DNA from: Glycomyces tritici
Lineage (GTDB): Bacteria; Actinomycetota; Actinomycetes; Mycobacteriales; Micromonosporaceae
NCBI RefSeq assembly: GCF_030403505.1
Contig: NZ_JAUEMJ010000004.1
Span: 372,001 to 436,000, forward strand
Length of the DNA: 64,000 bases
Reading direction: 5' to 3'
Shown here: positions 1 to 8,180 of the stretch, in pieces
Layout of the letters: the number at the start of each line of letters is the position of its first letter
Numbering within the stretch: the first letter of the stretch is position 1
Translations under genes and position numbers: made by a program
The notes under the pieces: model-generated
Databases searched by the model: none
What the model saw: only the letters and a program-made list of their open reading frames with translations
Told to the model about the DNA's origin: nothing

Positions 1-689
1 AACGGCAGCCGGCCCCACAGCGCGAGGGCGATGTCCGAGGCCGAGCCCGCCGCGCGGGCCTGCAGTTCCGTGCGCGAATCGGGCTGCTCGAGCAGTGCGA
101 CCCGGCCGTCGCGCAGGCGCACGAACCAGGTCGCGTCCGCGTCCTGCGCGAACAGCTGCACCAGGCCCGCGGCCTCGGGGTGGGCCCCGCGGCGGGCGCC
201 CACCGGGAGAAACGCTTCGAACACCTCGCTGATCGCCTCGGCCGCGAGCGCCACCGGGACGGGCGCGGTCGCCCCCACGGCCATCTGCACGTCCCAGCGG
301 GCCAGGCCCGTGGCGACGGCGACGCGCCGGTGCCAGAACTCGGCCCGCCACTCCACCGGCGCCCACGTCCACGCCGGCGAGTCGGCGCCGCGCGCCTCGA
401 TCGCGTCGAGCACGGCCGCCAGCGCCTGGTCGTAGACGTCGAGCACGGCGGTGCCCTGCGCGGTCACGGGTGGGGGCTGCGGGAGGTCCTGGTCGGCCGT
501 GGGGCGGGTGCAGAGGGCCTCGACGGCCCAGCGGTACTCGCGGGCGAGTTCGAGGAGGATGCCCGCGACGGTGGAGTCGGGGCGGGAGGGGGCGACGCGG
601 TCGAGGGCCTCGGGCCCGCACGCCGAGCGCAGGCCTGCGGCCTCGGTCTTCAACTCGGTGAGGTAGTCGGTGATGCGCAGCTTAGCCAT
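1..689 (-). CDS. maleylpyruvate isomerase family mycothiol-dependent protein (3' end outside window)
   Basis: About 229 residues are visible; the C-terminus runs off the left edge. The protein starts MAKLRITDYL. It has the four-helix DinB/MDMPI-like N-terminal region and, near the edge, a stretch (SASDIALALWGRL) typical of the MDMPI C-terminal domain. Members of this family use or bind mycothiol, the actinobacterial thiol; most, like this one, have no assigned substrate. The segment EWRAEFWHRRVAVATGLARWD corresponds to the region that carries metal-binding histidines in the family. The ATG at 689 was chosen because it follows a GC-rich stretch with GGCGG and opens this uninterrupted frame. 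It is divergent from murB with 47 bp between start codons. Family assignment is good, specific function unknown. Confidence 0.75.
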   Translation of the reverse strand, partial: MAKLRITDYLTELKTEAAGLRSACGPEALDRVAPSRPDSTVAGILLELAREYRWAVEALCTRPTADQDLPQPPPVTAQGTAVLDVYDQALAAVLDAIEARGADSPAWTWAPVEWRAEFWHRRVAVATGLARWDVQMAVGATAPVPVALAAEAISEVFEAFLPVGARRGAHPEAAGLVQLFAQDADATWFVRLRDGRVALLEQPDSRTELQARAAGSASDIALALWGRLP

Positions 690-723
690 GGTGACCGCCG
701 TTCCTCGTAGCCTGCGTAAAGCT

Positions 724-739
724 TAGGCTTTCCGGTGTG
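724..739 (+). promoter_or_regulatory. -10 element and leaderless start of murB
   Basis: TAGGCT at 724-729 is followed after 7 nt by the murB GTG (737-739), the spacing expected when transcription starts at the start codon. No Shine-Dalgarno sequence precedes the GTG. Inferred from sequence only. Confidence 0.5.
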
Positions 740-1792
740 ACACACGCCAGCCCAACGTCGAGCGAGCAGGCTCCGAACGGCCCGGTCCCGGGCAGGTCCC
801 TCAGCGAGTACACGACGCTGAGGATAGGAGGTCCGGCCCGCGAAGTGATCGAGACGCGCCACTGGTCGGAGGCGGTCGCGGCGATCCGCGGGGCGTCCGG
901 TCGGACGCTGGTGCTCGGGGGCGGCTCGAACGTCGTCGTCGGGGACGGGGGGTTCGACGGGACGGTGGTGCTGCTGCGCGGCGAGGGCATCGAGGAGGTC
1001 GGGCCCGAGCGGTTCCGGGTCCAGGCCGGTCATGTGTGGGACGAGTTCGTCGCCTGGACGGTGCGCAACGGCTCCTCCGGTGTCGAGTGCCTGAGCGGCA
1101 TCCCCGGTTCGACCGGGGCGACGCCGATCCAGAACGTGGGCGCGTACGGCCAGGAGGTCGCGCAGACCATTGCGGCGGTGAAGGTGTGGGACCGGGAGGC
1201 GGACGAGGTCCGCGACTGGTCGCCGGCCGAGTGCGGGTTCGCGTACCGCCGCAGCGTGTTCAAGCACTCGGACCGGTACCTGGTGCTGAGTGTGGACTTC
1301 CAGCTCACCGGGGGCGGCGAGTCGGAGCCGGTCGCGTACGCGGAGCTGGCGAAGCGGCTCGAGGTCGAGGTGGGCGACCGGGCGCCGGTGCATTCCGTGC
1401 GGGAGGCGGTCCTGGAGCTGCGCCGGGGCAAGGGCATGGTCCTCGACGAGGCCGATCATGACACGTGGAGTGCGGGTTCGTTCTTCACGAACCCGGTCGT
1501 CGGCGCGGCGGACCTGCACCAGGTGGCCGAGCGGGCGGGGGGCGAGCCGCCGCACTGGCCTGCGGGCGAAGGGGCCGTGAAGGTCTCGGCCGCGTGGCTC
1601 ATCGGGGCGGCGGGGTTCGCGAAGGGCTACCGGCGGGGGAACGTGAGCCTCTCGACGAAGCACACGCTGGCGTTGACGAACCGGGGCGGCGCCACTGCGG
1701 CCGAGCTGCTCGCGCTCGCGGACGAGGTGGCGGACAAGGTGGAAGCGGACTTCGGCGTCCGCCTCCACCCCGAGCCGGTGATGGTGCTTTAG
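737..1792 (+). CDS. murB: UDP-N-acetylmuramate dehydrogenase MurB
   Basis: FAD-dependent reductase that converts UDP-GlcNAc-enolpyruvate to UDP-MurNAc with NADPH, the second committed step of peptidoglycan precursor synthesis in the cytosol. The 351-residue product shows the FAD-binding fold (TLRIGGPA near residue 28, LGGGSNVVVGD near residue 60), the substrate-binding SGIPGSTGATPIQNVGAYG segment, and the GSFFTNPVV motif with the catalytic serine. The C-terminus has KHTLALTNRGGA, typical of the family. The start is GTG 737 in a probable leaderless arrangement. It overlaps the MMPL gene tail to tail by 4 nt. Complete and typical. Confidence 0.96.
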   Translation: MTHASPTSSEQAPNGPVPGRSLSEYTTLRIGGPAREVIETRHWSEAVAAIRGASGRTLVLGGGSNVVVGDGGFDGTVVLLRGEGIEEVGPERFRVQAGHVWDEFVAWTVRNGSSGVECLSGIPGSTGATPIQNVGAYGQEVAQTIAAVKVWDREADEVRDWSPAECGFAYRRSVFKHSDRYLVLSVDFQLTGGGESEPVAYAELAKRLEVEVGDRAPVHSVREAVLELRRGKGMVLDEADHDTWSAGSFFTNPVVGAADLHQVAERAGGEPPHWPAGEGAVKVSAAWLIGAAGFAKGYRRGNVSLSTKHTLALTNRGGATAAELLALADEVADKVEADFGVRLHPEPVMVL

Positions 1793-3930
1793 CCCTCGCG
1801 CAGTCCGATGCGGTCGTGGAGGCGGCGCAGCGGCGCCGGGGCCCACCAGTTCCATCTTCCGGTGAGCCGCATGAGGGCGGGCAGGAGCACGCCGCGGATC
1901 ACGGTGGCGTCCACGATGACCGCCAGGGCCATGCCGAGGCCGAGCATCTGCAGGAAGACGACGTCGCCGGTCGCGTAGACCGCGAAGGAGAACGCCAGGA
2001 CGGCCGCGGCGGCGGTGACGAGCGGCGCGGACCGCTGCAGGCCGGCGGCGATCGAGCCGGTCCGGTCCCCGGTGCGGTCGTGCTCCTCTTTGATGCGCGC
2101 GAGCATGAACACCTCGTAGTCCATGGAGAGTCCGTAGGCGATGCAGAACATGAGGATCGGGATGCTCGGCTCGAACGAGCCCTGCGGTGTGAAACCGATG
2201 AGGCCCGAGAGATGCCCGTCCTGGAAGACCCACACGAGGGCCCCGAACATGACCGCGAGTGAGAGTCCGTTGAGGAGTGTGGCCTTGAGCGGGGCGATCA
2301 CGCTGCCGGTCATGAGGAACAGGATCACGACGGTGATGAGGACGATGAGGCCGAGCACGAGCGGGAGCCGGTCGAGCAGGGCGTCGCGGAAGTCCGCGAG
2401 GTCGGCCGGGTAGCCGGACACGGCAACCGTGAACCCGGGCTCGACGGCGCGGACGTCGCCGACGAGGGCGTAGGGGTCGGCGCGCATCGCGTCCGCCGCG
2501 GGGACCGCCGAAAGCCATGTGGCGCCGCCCGAGTGCGCGAACCGCTCGGTGTCGCCGGGGGCGACCGCGACGCCGTCCACGTACCGTCCGGCGCTCGAGT
2601 CGACCTGGGCGATGCCCTCCACTGTCGACAGTTCGGCGGCGTAGGCGCCGAGCGCTTCCGGTTCGGCCCCTTCGATGAGGATCTGGAACGCGTCCGACTC
2701 CTCGGCGGCGAAGCCTGCGGTGATCTGGTCGGTGACCACGCGGCTCGCGGCGTCCTCCGGGAGCGCCCGCTCGTCGGGGACGCCGAAGCGCACCCCCAGG
2801 ATCGGCGACGCCAGCGTCAGCACGAGGACCAGTGCCGCAGTGCCCCAGATGAACGGGCGGCGCGTGACCGCCGTCGCGAGCGTGAACCACCGGCCCTCCT
2901 CGACCGGCCGCACCGGGCGCGTGCGCGTCACCCGGGGGCCCCAGACCGCCAGGGCCGCAGGGAGGACGACGACGGCGCCGACGAGCGCGGCGAGCGGCAC
3001 GATGATCCCCGCGTACCCGAAGGACCGCAGGAACGGGAACGGCATGAGCAGCAGCACGGAGAGGCTCGCGGCCACGGTGACGGCGCTGAACACGACGGTG
3101 CGGCCGGCGGTGGCGACCGTGCGGGCGACGGCCTCCGCGCGGTGGTGGAGCGCCGACTCCTCCCGGAAGCGGTTGACGATGAACAGGCAGTAGTCCACGG
3201 CCAGGCCCAGGCTCATGACCAGGATGAGGTTCGCGGCGAACGTCGAGACCTCGGTCATCGCCGCGACGGCGCGCATGGCGGCCAAGGAGAGTGCGAGCGC
3301 GAAGACGCCGGTCCCGAGGGTGAGGAGGGCCGCGACCGGACGCCGGTAGAGCACGATGAGCAGCACCAGCATCCCCGGGAGGACGATCATCTCGGCGAGC
3401 ACGAAGTCCTCGCGGGCCAGCTGCGCGGCCTCGCGGAACAGCTCGTCGGAGCCGCCGACGGCCACCGTGAGCGCGCCGCCGTCCCGGGCGAACTCGGCCT
3501 TCAGGTCCGGCAGCAGCTCCTCGCGCACGAAGGTGACGTCGCCGGGGAGGTAGGCGGTGACGAGCGCCTGCGAGCCGTCCTCGGAGCGGAGCGCGGGTGA
3601 GCCGGCGTCCCAGTAGGAGTCGACGGCTCCGGTGCCCTCGGCGGCGGCCAGCTCGGCGGCGAGCGCGGTGCCCGCCGCTTTGCTTGCGGCGGAGTCCACG
3701 TCGCCGTCGGCGGCCGTGACGAGCAGCAGGAAGTTGGCGCTGCCGATGCCGAAGCGACGGTCGAGTTCGTCGCCGGTGACGATCGATTCGGAGCCGGGCG
3801 CCTCGAAGCGGGAGAGGACGAGCGCGTTCATGGTGCCGGAGCCGATGAAGGCGCTGGCGAGGAAGGCGAGGAGGGCGGCGAGGAGCAGGATGCGTCTGCG
3901 GCGCACGGTGAATCGACCAAGGCGGTGCAT
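1789..3930 (-). CDS. MMPL family RND-type transporter
   Basis: A 713-residue inner-membrane protein with the MmpL/SecDF-type architecture: an N-terminal TM helix, an exported loop, a block of six TM segments containing DYCLFIVNRFREE, a second exported loop, and a second TM block with SMDYEVFMLARIKEE. These are the conserved acidic positions that carry proton flux in RND pumps. Family members export lipids, siderophores or drugs; the substrate here cannot be told. The ATG at 3930 has GGAG 5 nt upstream. It is divergent from tetR, and the intergenic region carries two palindromes, so repression by that TetR protein is very likely. The arrangement is typical of efflux pump/regulator pairs. Confidence 0.92.
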   Translation of the reverse strand: MHRLGRFTVRRRRILLLAALLAFLASAFIGSGTMNALVLSRFEAPGSESIVTGDELDRRFGIGSANFLLLVTAADGDVDSAASKAAGTALAAELAAAEGTGAVDSYWDAGSPALRSEDGSQALVTAYLPGDVTFVREELLPDLKAEFARDGGALTVAVGGSDELFREAAQLAREDFVLAEMIVLPGMLVLLIVLYRRPVAALLTLGTGVFALALSLAAMRAVAAMTEVSTFAANLILVMSLGLAVDYCLFIVNRFREESALHHRAEAVARTVATAGRTVVFSAVTVAASLSVLLLMPFPFLRSFGYAGIIVPLAALVGAVVVLPAALAVWGPRVTRTRPVRPVEEGRWFTLATAVTRRPFIWGTAALVLVLTLASPILGVRFGVPDERALPEDAASRVVTDQITAGFAAEESDAFQILIEGAEPEALGAYAAELSTVEGIAQVDSSAGRYVDGVAVAPGDTERFAHSGGATWLSAVPAADAMRADPYALVGDVRAVEPGFTVAVSGYPADLADFRDALLDRLPLVLGLIVLITVVILFLMTGSVIAPLKATLLNGLSLAVMFGALVWVFQDGHLSGLIGFTPQGSFEPSIPILMFCIAYGLSMDYEVFMLARIKEEHDRTGDRTGSIAAGLQRSAPLVTAAAAVLAFSFAVYATGDVVFLQMLGLGMALAVIVDATVIRGVLLPALMRLTGRWNWWAPAPLRRLHDRIGLREG

Positions 3931-3958
3931 GGGGTCTCCGACTGGCTAGACTTGAGAA

Positions 3959-3999
3959 TGCGAGTGAGCGCTCGCAATAAAAATACGAGCGATCGCTCG
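3959..3999. promoter_or_regulatory. tandem TetR-type operator palindromes
   Basis: Two related inverted repeats lie between the divergent mmpL and tetR genes. Site 1 (3959-3976) has arms TGCGAG and CTCGCA around 6 bp. Site 2 (3986-3999) is a perfect 14-bp palindrome, CGAGCGATCGCTCG, extended by TA and CA. Both fit a TRCGAG..CTCGCA consensus. The position fits autoregulation of tetR and repression of the exporter gene. Confidence 0.75.
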
Positions 4000-4023
4000 C
4001 AATTACAAGCCCGAGGGGGACGC

Positions 4024-4905
4024 GTGCCCGACGACACAGCCAAGCCGGAGCGGAAACGCCAGGCCAGAGGCGAGAAGCGCATCGAGGAACTGCTCGACGC
4101 CGCCGCCGCGGTCTTCGCCGAGCGCGGCTACAAAGCGGCCGGCACCAACGAGATCGCCCGGCGCGCGGGCGCCTCCCCCGGCACGCTGTACCAGTTCTTC
4201 GAGAACAAGGAGGCCATCGCCGAGGCCCTCATGGCGCGGTACGTGGCGCGCCTGCGGGCGGCCCACGGCGAGGCCTTCGACCCGGCCGTGGCCGAACTGC
4301 CCCTGCCGGAGATGCTCGACCGCATCATCGACCCGGTGGTGGCCTTCGACCGCGCCAACCCGGGCTTCTACGCCCTGCTGGCGGACCCCCACCTCTCCCC
4401 GGAACTGGCGAGCGCGAAGAAGCCCGCCCAGAAGATCATGTTCCAGCGCCTCGACCAGATCCTGGAGCGGCGGGCCCCCGGCCTCCCGGCAGAGCAGCGA
4501 ACCCGCACAGCGGAAGTCGCGGTCCACCTCTTCAGAGGTCTGCTCCCCCTCATCATGAGCGCGGCAGAGGAGGACCTGCCCACCCTCGTCGCCGATACCA
4601 AGGGCGTACTCCGCGATTACCTGTCATCCCGCATCGGGACCTACCCGCGACGAACGACTCGCACACCGGCCGAGGAGGAACGAGCGCGGGCCGCGCGGGC
4701 GAACCTCCGCCGCACGGCGGATGAAGGCCTGTTCGATTTCGACCGAGCGGTCGACCTCGACAAGTCGGTCGACGACGGACTACTGCGCTACGCGATGGAG
4801 GTCCTGGACGTCGACTCCCGGACCGACGCGATCACCCGATCGCTTCACGAGGCCGTCGAGGCGCGCGAAGCCGAGCCGTACCGCGTCACGGACAAGGAGG
4901 AGTGA
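4024..4905 (+). CDS. TetR family regulator with a VapB-like C-terminal extension
   Basis: The product is 293 residues, against about 190-220 for most TetR proteins. Residues 17-70 form the TetR DNA-binding domain (IEELLDAAAAVFAERGY, then the HTH ending GTLYQFFENKEAI). Residues 75-205 form the usual helical ligand domain. Residues about 211-240 are a charged linker, and residues 241-285 (VDLDKSVDDGLLRYAMEVLDV, then SRTDAITRSLHEAVEAR) look like a VapB-type ribbon-helix-helix antitoxin. The GTG at 4024 was chosen because GAGGGGGA lies just upstream and an earlier in-frame ATG would place both operators inside the gene. The 3' end overlaps the convergent vapC gene by 20 nt. It probably represses itself and the MMPL exporter. 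The antitoxin resemblance is by eye. Confidence 0.88.
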   Translation: MPDDTAKPERKRQARGEKRIEELLDAAAAVFAERGYKAAGTNEIARRAGASPGTLYQFFENKEAIAEALMARYVARLRAAHGEAFDPAVAELPLPEMLDRIIDPVVAFDRANPGFYALLADPHLSPELASAKKPAQKIMFQRLDQILERRAPGLPAEQRTRTAEVAVHLFRGLLPLIMSAAEEDLPTLVADTKGVLRDYLSSRIGTYPRRTTRTPAEEERARAARANLRRTADEGLFDFDRAVDLDKSVDDGLLRYAMEVLDVDSRTDAITRSLHEAVEAREAEPYRVTDKEE

Positions 4906-5299
4906 GGAACTTGCAGCGGGGTCCGTTGCTGCGTGTCAACTTGAGGTCAGTGGTCAGCAGCGGAGCCCGTCGCCATTCGGCGACAGCGATATAAGAGGCG
5001 TCGTATGCGGTCACGCTGCCGCGCAGTTCCCAGATTCGACTCGCCAGAACCGCGAACGGTTCGCAGTGCACCGGCAGGGCCTGCAGGTCGCGGTAGGCGA
5101 GAGCGGCCGCCGTCTCATCGATGGTTCCCTTGCGCGCTTCGCGCCGGAGGATGTCCGCCGTCTCGTAGTGCAGCATTTCCGGCGCGAAGAGCCGCTTGCC
5201 CCGCATGTGGCCGACCGCCCATTCACTGATCGGCCCAGGCTCGATGAGCACCGCGGCGACCGCTGACGCGTCGACGACCAGCCCGTCTCCATCGGTCAT
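4886..5299 (-). CDS. PIN domain ribonuclease toxin (VapC/FitB type)
   Basis: A 137-residue PIN-domain protein, the usual VapC length. It shows the N-terminal LVVDASAVAAVL strand with the first catalytic Asp (residue 10), an internal acidic helix (ETADILRREA), and the C-terminal YDASYIAVAE..PLLTTDLKL block carrying the remaining metal-binding aspartates. Such toxins cleave tRNA or other RNA when not bound by antitoxin. The start codon overlaps the antitoxin stop (ATGA), so the two are translationally coupled. The last codons run into the 3' end of the convergent tetR gene. All expected acidic residues are present, so it is probably active. Confidence 0.88.
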   Translation of the reverse strand: MTDGDGLVVDASAVAAVLIEPGPISEWAVGHMRGKRLFAPEMLHYETADILRREARKGTIDETAAALAYRDLQALPVHCEPFAVLASRIWELRGSVTAYDASYIAVAEWRRAPLLTTDLKLTRSNGPRCKFLTPPCP

Positions 5300-5550
5300 C
5301 GGCGATCTGCGTCCCGCGATTCGAGGATGTCTTCGATGGTGACGGTCGAACCCGAAGCGTGTACCCGCGCGCGTGCACGTTCGAGAACCACATCAAGGGG
5401 CGGATGCGACACCGTGGACTCGATCAAGGTGAGCATGTACTCCTGCAACGACTGCCGCTGGCGGGCCGCCCGAGCAGCCAGTTCGTCCCGCCATTCGACC
5501 GGCACATGCCGGATCGTCACGCTGGTTTCGATCGCATCCGCTTTAGCCAT
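5296..5550 (-). CDS. FitA/VapB-like antitoxin
   Basis: An 84-residue protein upstream of and overlapping the PIN toxin by 4 nt. The N-terminal half (ETSVTIRHVPVEWRDELAARA) has the beta strand plus helices of a ribbon-helix-helix DNA-binding antitoxin of the FitA type. The C-terminal half is an acidic/arginine-rich tail that would wrap the toxin. It should neutralise the PIN nuclease and autorepress the operon. The start was moved inside the longer open frame to the ATG at 5550, because a perfect TATAAT sits 6 nt before it and the upstream codons would lie in the promoter. Confidence 0.82.
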   Translation of the reverse strand: MAKADAIETSVTIRHVPVEWRDELAARAARQRQSLQEYMLTLIESTVSHPPLDVVLERARARVHASGSTVTIEDILESRDADRR

Positions 5551-5562
5551 GCTTGCATTATA
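5550..5562 (-). promoter_or_regulatory. TATAAT -10 box for a leaderless toxin-antitoxin mRNA
   Basis: On the minus strand TATAAT (5562-5557) is followed by 6 nt and then the antitoxin ATG (5550). This is a consensus -10, stronger than other promoters in the window, and implies a transcript that starts at the start codon. Confidence 0.6.
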
Positions 5563-5590
5563 GCTGCACTGGATGCGAAATGACTTCATC

Positions 5591-6577
5591 CTAACGGAGC
5601 AAGGCCGCCGCTTCCATTGCCGCGTAGGTCGCGATGACGCCGGCGCCCGCGCGCTTGATGCTCGTCAAGGACTCCAGGATCGCCGCGTCGCGGTCGATCC
5701 AGCCGCGCTCGGACGCCGCCACGATCTGGGCGTACTCACCGCTGATGTGGTAGGCCGCAACGGGAACCGGGCTCCGCTCGGCCGCGGCCTTCACGATGTC
5801 GAGGTACGGCAGCGCCGGCTTGACCATCACGATGTCCGCGCCCTGCTGGATGTCGAGATCGATCTCGTGCAGCGCCTCGGTCACGTTCGCGTTGTCCTGC
5901 TGGTACGTGCGGCGGTCCCCCTGCAGCTGCGACTCGACCGCGTCCCGGAACGGGCCGTAGAACGCGCTCGCGTACTTCGCCGCGTAGGCCAGCAAGCCCG
6001 TGTCGGTGTGGCCCGCTTCGTCAAGGGCCGCACGGACGTAGCCGATCTGGCCGTCCATCATCCCCGAGGCGCCGAGCAGGTCCGCGCCCGCTTCGGCCAG
6101 GGACACGCCCATCTCGGCGTACCGCACCAGCGAAGCGTCGTTGTCCACAGTGCCGTCCGGGCGGAGCACGCCGCAGTGGCCGTGGTCGGTGAACTCGTCC
6201 AGGCACAGGTCCGGGATGACCACGAGGTCGTCGCCGACCTCCTCGCGGATCGCCCGCGTCACGACGTTCAGGATCCCGTTCGGATCGGTTGCGGCCGAAC
6301 CGATCGCGTCACGCACCGCCGGGATGCCGAAGGGCATGAGCCCGCCGAGCCCGGCCCGAGCGGCCTCGACCGCGAGCTTGCGCACCGAGTCCACCGAATG
6401 CTGGAACACCCCGGGCATCGACGCGATCTCGACGGGCTCGTTCAAGCCCTCCTTGACGAACACCGGCAGCACCAGGTCCGACGGATGCACGCGCGTCTCG
6501 GCCACGAGACGGCGAAGGGCCGCAGTGCGTCGCAGCCTCCGAGGGCGGATGACCGGGAACTCGGGACTGTTCGGCAC
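5591..6577 (-). CDS. hemB: delta-aminolevulinic acid dehydratase (porphobilinogen synthase) HemB
   Basis: Condenses two 5-aminolevulinates to porphobilinogen in the cytosol. The Schiff-base lysines are visible in [14 protein letters not shown] and [11 protein letters not shown]. The metal site reads [16 protein letters not shown], keeping two of the three zinc-binding cysteines with Asp at the middle position, as in other actinobacterial HemB proteins. It is the last gene of the hem operon, 13-22 nt after hemD. Two GTG starts are possible: 6586, with AAGGAA directly abutting, and 6577, with the same AAGGAA at a proper 9-nt distance; the second is preferred. Length about 328 residues is normal. 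Confidence 0.95.
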   Translation of the reverse strand: MPNSPEFPVIRPRRLRRTAALRRLVAETRVHPSDLVLPVFVKEGLNEPVEIASMPGVFQHSVDSVRKLAVEAARAGLGGLMPFGIPAVRDAIGSAATDPNGILNVVTRAIREEVGDDLVVIPDLCLDEFTDHGHCGVLRPDGTVDNDASLVRYAEMGVSLAEAGADLLGASGMMDGQIGYVRAALDEAGHTDTGLLAYAAKYASAFYGPFRDAVESQLQGDRRTYQQDNANVTEALHEIDLDIQQGADIVMVKPALPYLDIVKAAAERSPVPVAAYHISGEYAQIVAASERGWIDRDAAILESLTSIKRAGAGVIATYAAMEAAALLR

Positions 6578-6599
6578 TGCGACCACTTCCTTTGCGTTG

Positions 6600-8180
6600 C
6601 TAACGGAACCTCAGGGCCGTCGGCCCCTGGATCTTCTGGCCCCGACGGGTCTTGATCGGGCCCTCGGCCAGGCGCTGCTTCAGCTCCATGGCGTACTCCG
6701 CGAGGGCCTCGATGAGGTCCGGCACGGAGGCGTTCTCCGGCTTGGCGTCCACGCGCAGACCGAACTCGGTCGCCGTGTCGGCGGTCGCCGGGCCGATGCA
6801 CGCCACCACGGTGCGCTGGTGCGGCTTGCCCGCGATGCCCACGAGGTTGCGCACAGTGGACGACGAGGTGAAGAGCACCGCGTCGAACCCGCCGGACTTG
6901 ATGGCGTCGCGGATGTCAGCGGCCGGCGGCGAGGCGCGCACCGTGCGGTACGCGGTGACGTCGTCGACCTCCCAGCCGCGCTCGCTCAGGCCCGAGACCA
7001 GCGTCTCGGTCGCGATGTCGGCGCGCGGCAGGAGCACCCGGCCGACCATGTCGAGGATCGGGTCGTGCGGCGGGAAGACCTCGAGCAGGCCCTCCGAGGA
7101 CTGCTGCCCGGTCGGGATCAGCTCGGGCTCGATGCCGAACTCCCGCACGGCGTTCGCGGTCGCCTCGCCGATGCAGGCGATGCGCAGCCCGCCGAACGCG
7201 CGCGCGTCCAGGCCGTGCTCCTTGAACTTCTCCCAGATCGCCTTCACCGAGTTCTGGCTGGTGAACACGATCCACGCGTACCGGCCGTCGACCAGGCCCT
7301 TGATGGCCCGCTCCATCTGGGCGGGCGTGCGCGGCGGCTCGACGGCGATCGTCGGGACCTCGCACGGGATGGCGCCGTAGGCGCGCAGGCGCTCCGACAT
7401 GATGCCGGCCTGCTCCTTGGTGCGGGGGATGAGGACCTTCCAGCCGTAGAGCGGGCGACCCTCCCACCACGCGAGTTCGTGCCGGTCGTCCACGCCGGGG
7501 CCGATGGTGAGCACGACCTGCCCGGCGTAGCCGAGCGCCGCCTCCACGAACGTGTCCACAGAGGAGGTCGTGGTGTACTCGGTCTCGCCCGTCGCGTCAC
7601 CGGTCACGGCGACCGCGGTCTCGCCGGAGACCCCGCCCGCGAGCAGGATGTCGCGCAAGGAGGACAGGTCCGAGACGTCGGCGGTGACGGTGAGGCTGCC
7701 GCGCTTGATCGCGTCCGCGATCATGAGCGGCTCGATGGAGGCGATGTCGTCGATGTCGATGACCGTGCGGATCTCCCCGGGAGGCATGCCCGCGTACACG
7801 GCGACGGCCTGCGCGTGGCTCATGCCCGGGATGACCTCGAAACGGGCCTGCTCGGCGCTGGCGGCCCTGATCTCGGCCTTCGCGAGCCGGTTCGGGTACG
7901 CGTCGCCGACGATGAGGCGGGCGATGTTCTCGCCCTCGCGCGCCGCGGCGGCCATGAGCTTGCCCTGGTCGCTCGGGGAGGACTCGATGAGCTTGATCTT
8001 CGAGTCGTCGCCGTTGAGCTCCTTGGCGGTCTCGATGAGCGACTGCGGGAGCGACCGGTCGTAGTAGACCCGGTCGGCCTCGCGAATCGCGTCGAGGGCG
8101 CGCTTGGTCAGCAGTCCCGGGTCGCCTGGGCCGGTCCCGACGAAACGCACGCGGCCCACCGGCTTACGGGCACTGGTCAT
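6600..8180 (-). CDS. hemD: uroporphyrinogen-III synthase HemD with degenerate SAM methyltransferase domain
   Basis: A 526-residue two-domain protein. Residues 1-250 resemble uroporphyrinogen-III C-methyltransferase ([20 protein letters not shown] at the N-terminus). However, the SAM-binding loop usually read as GGDP is [10 protein letters not shown] here, and the family YDRLV segment reads YDRSLPQ, so methylation activity is doubtful. Residues 260-500 are the HemD domain ([38 protein letters not shown]), which closes hydroxymethylbilane to uroporphyrinogen III. The ATG overlaps the hemC stop (ATGA), and GGAGAG lies upstream. This fused architecture is usual in actinobacterial hem operons. Confidence 0.92.
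   Translation of the reverse strand: MTSARKPVGRVRFVGTGPGDPGLLTKRALDAIREADRVYYDRSLPQSLIETAKELNGDDSKIKLIESSPSDQGKLMAAAAREGENIARLIVGDAYPNRLAKAEIRAASAEQARFEVIPGMSHAQAVAVYAGMPPGEIRTVIDIDDIASIEPLMIADAIKRGSLTVTADVSDLSSLRDILLAGGVSGETAVAVTGDATGETEYTTTSSVDTFVEAALGYAGQVVLTIGPGVDDRHELAWWEGRPLYGWKVLIPRTKEQAGIMSERLRAYGAIPCEVPTIAVEPPRTPAQMERAIKGLVDGRYAWIVFTSQNSVKAIWEKFKEHGLDARAFGGLRIACIGEATANAVREFGIEPELIPTGQQSSEGLLEVFPPHDPILDMVGRVLLPRADIATETLVSGLSERGWEVDDVTAYRTVRASPPAADIRDAIKSGGFDAVLFTSSSTVRNLVGIAGKPHQRTVVACIGPATADTATEFGLRVDAKPENASVPDLIEALAEYAMELKQRLAEGPIKTRRGQKIQGPTALRFR

Noticed and set aside
650..2890. Long minus-strand open frame across murB
   Set aside because: It is an arginine/proline-rich artefact of high GC on the antisense strand of murB and mmpL, with no domain and no ribosome site.
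3925..4023. 33-codon upstream extension of tetR
   Set aside because: It would put both operators and the promoter inside the coding region; the GTG at 4024 has a good ribosome site.
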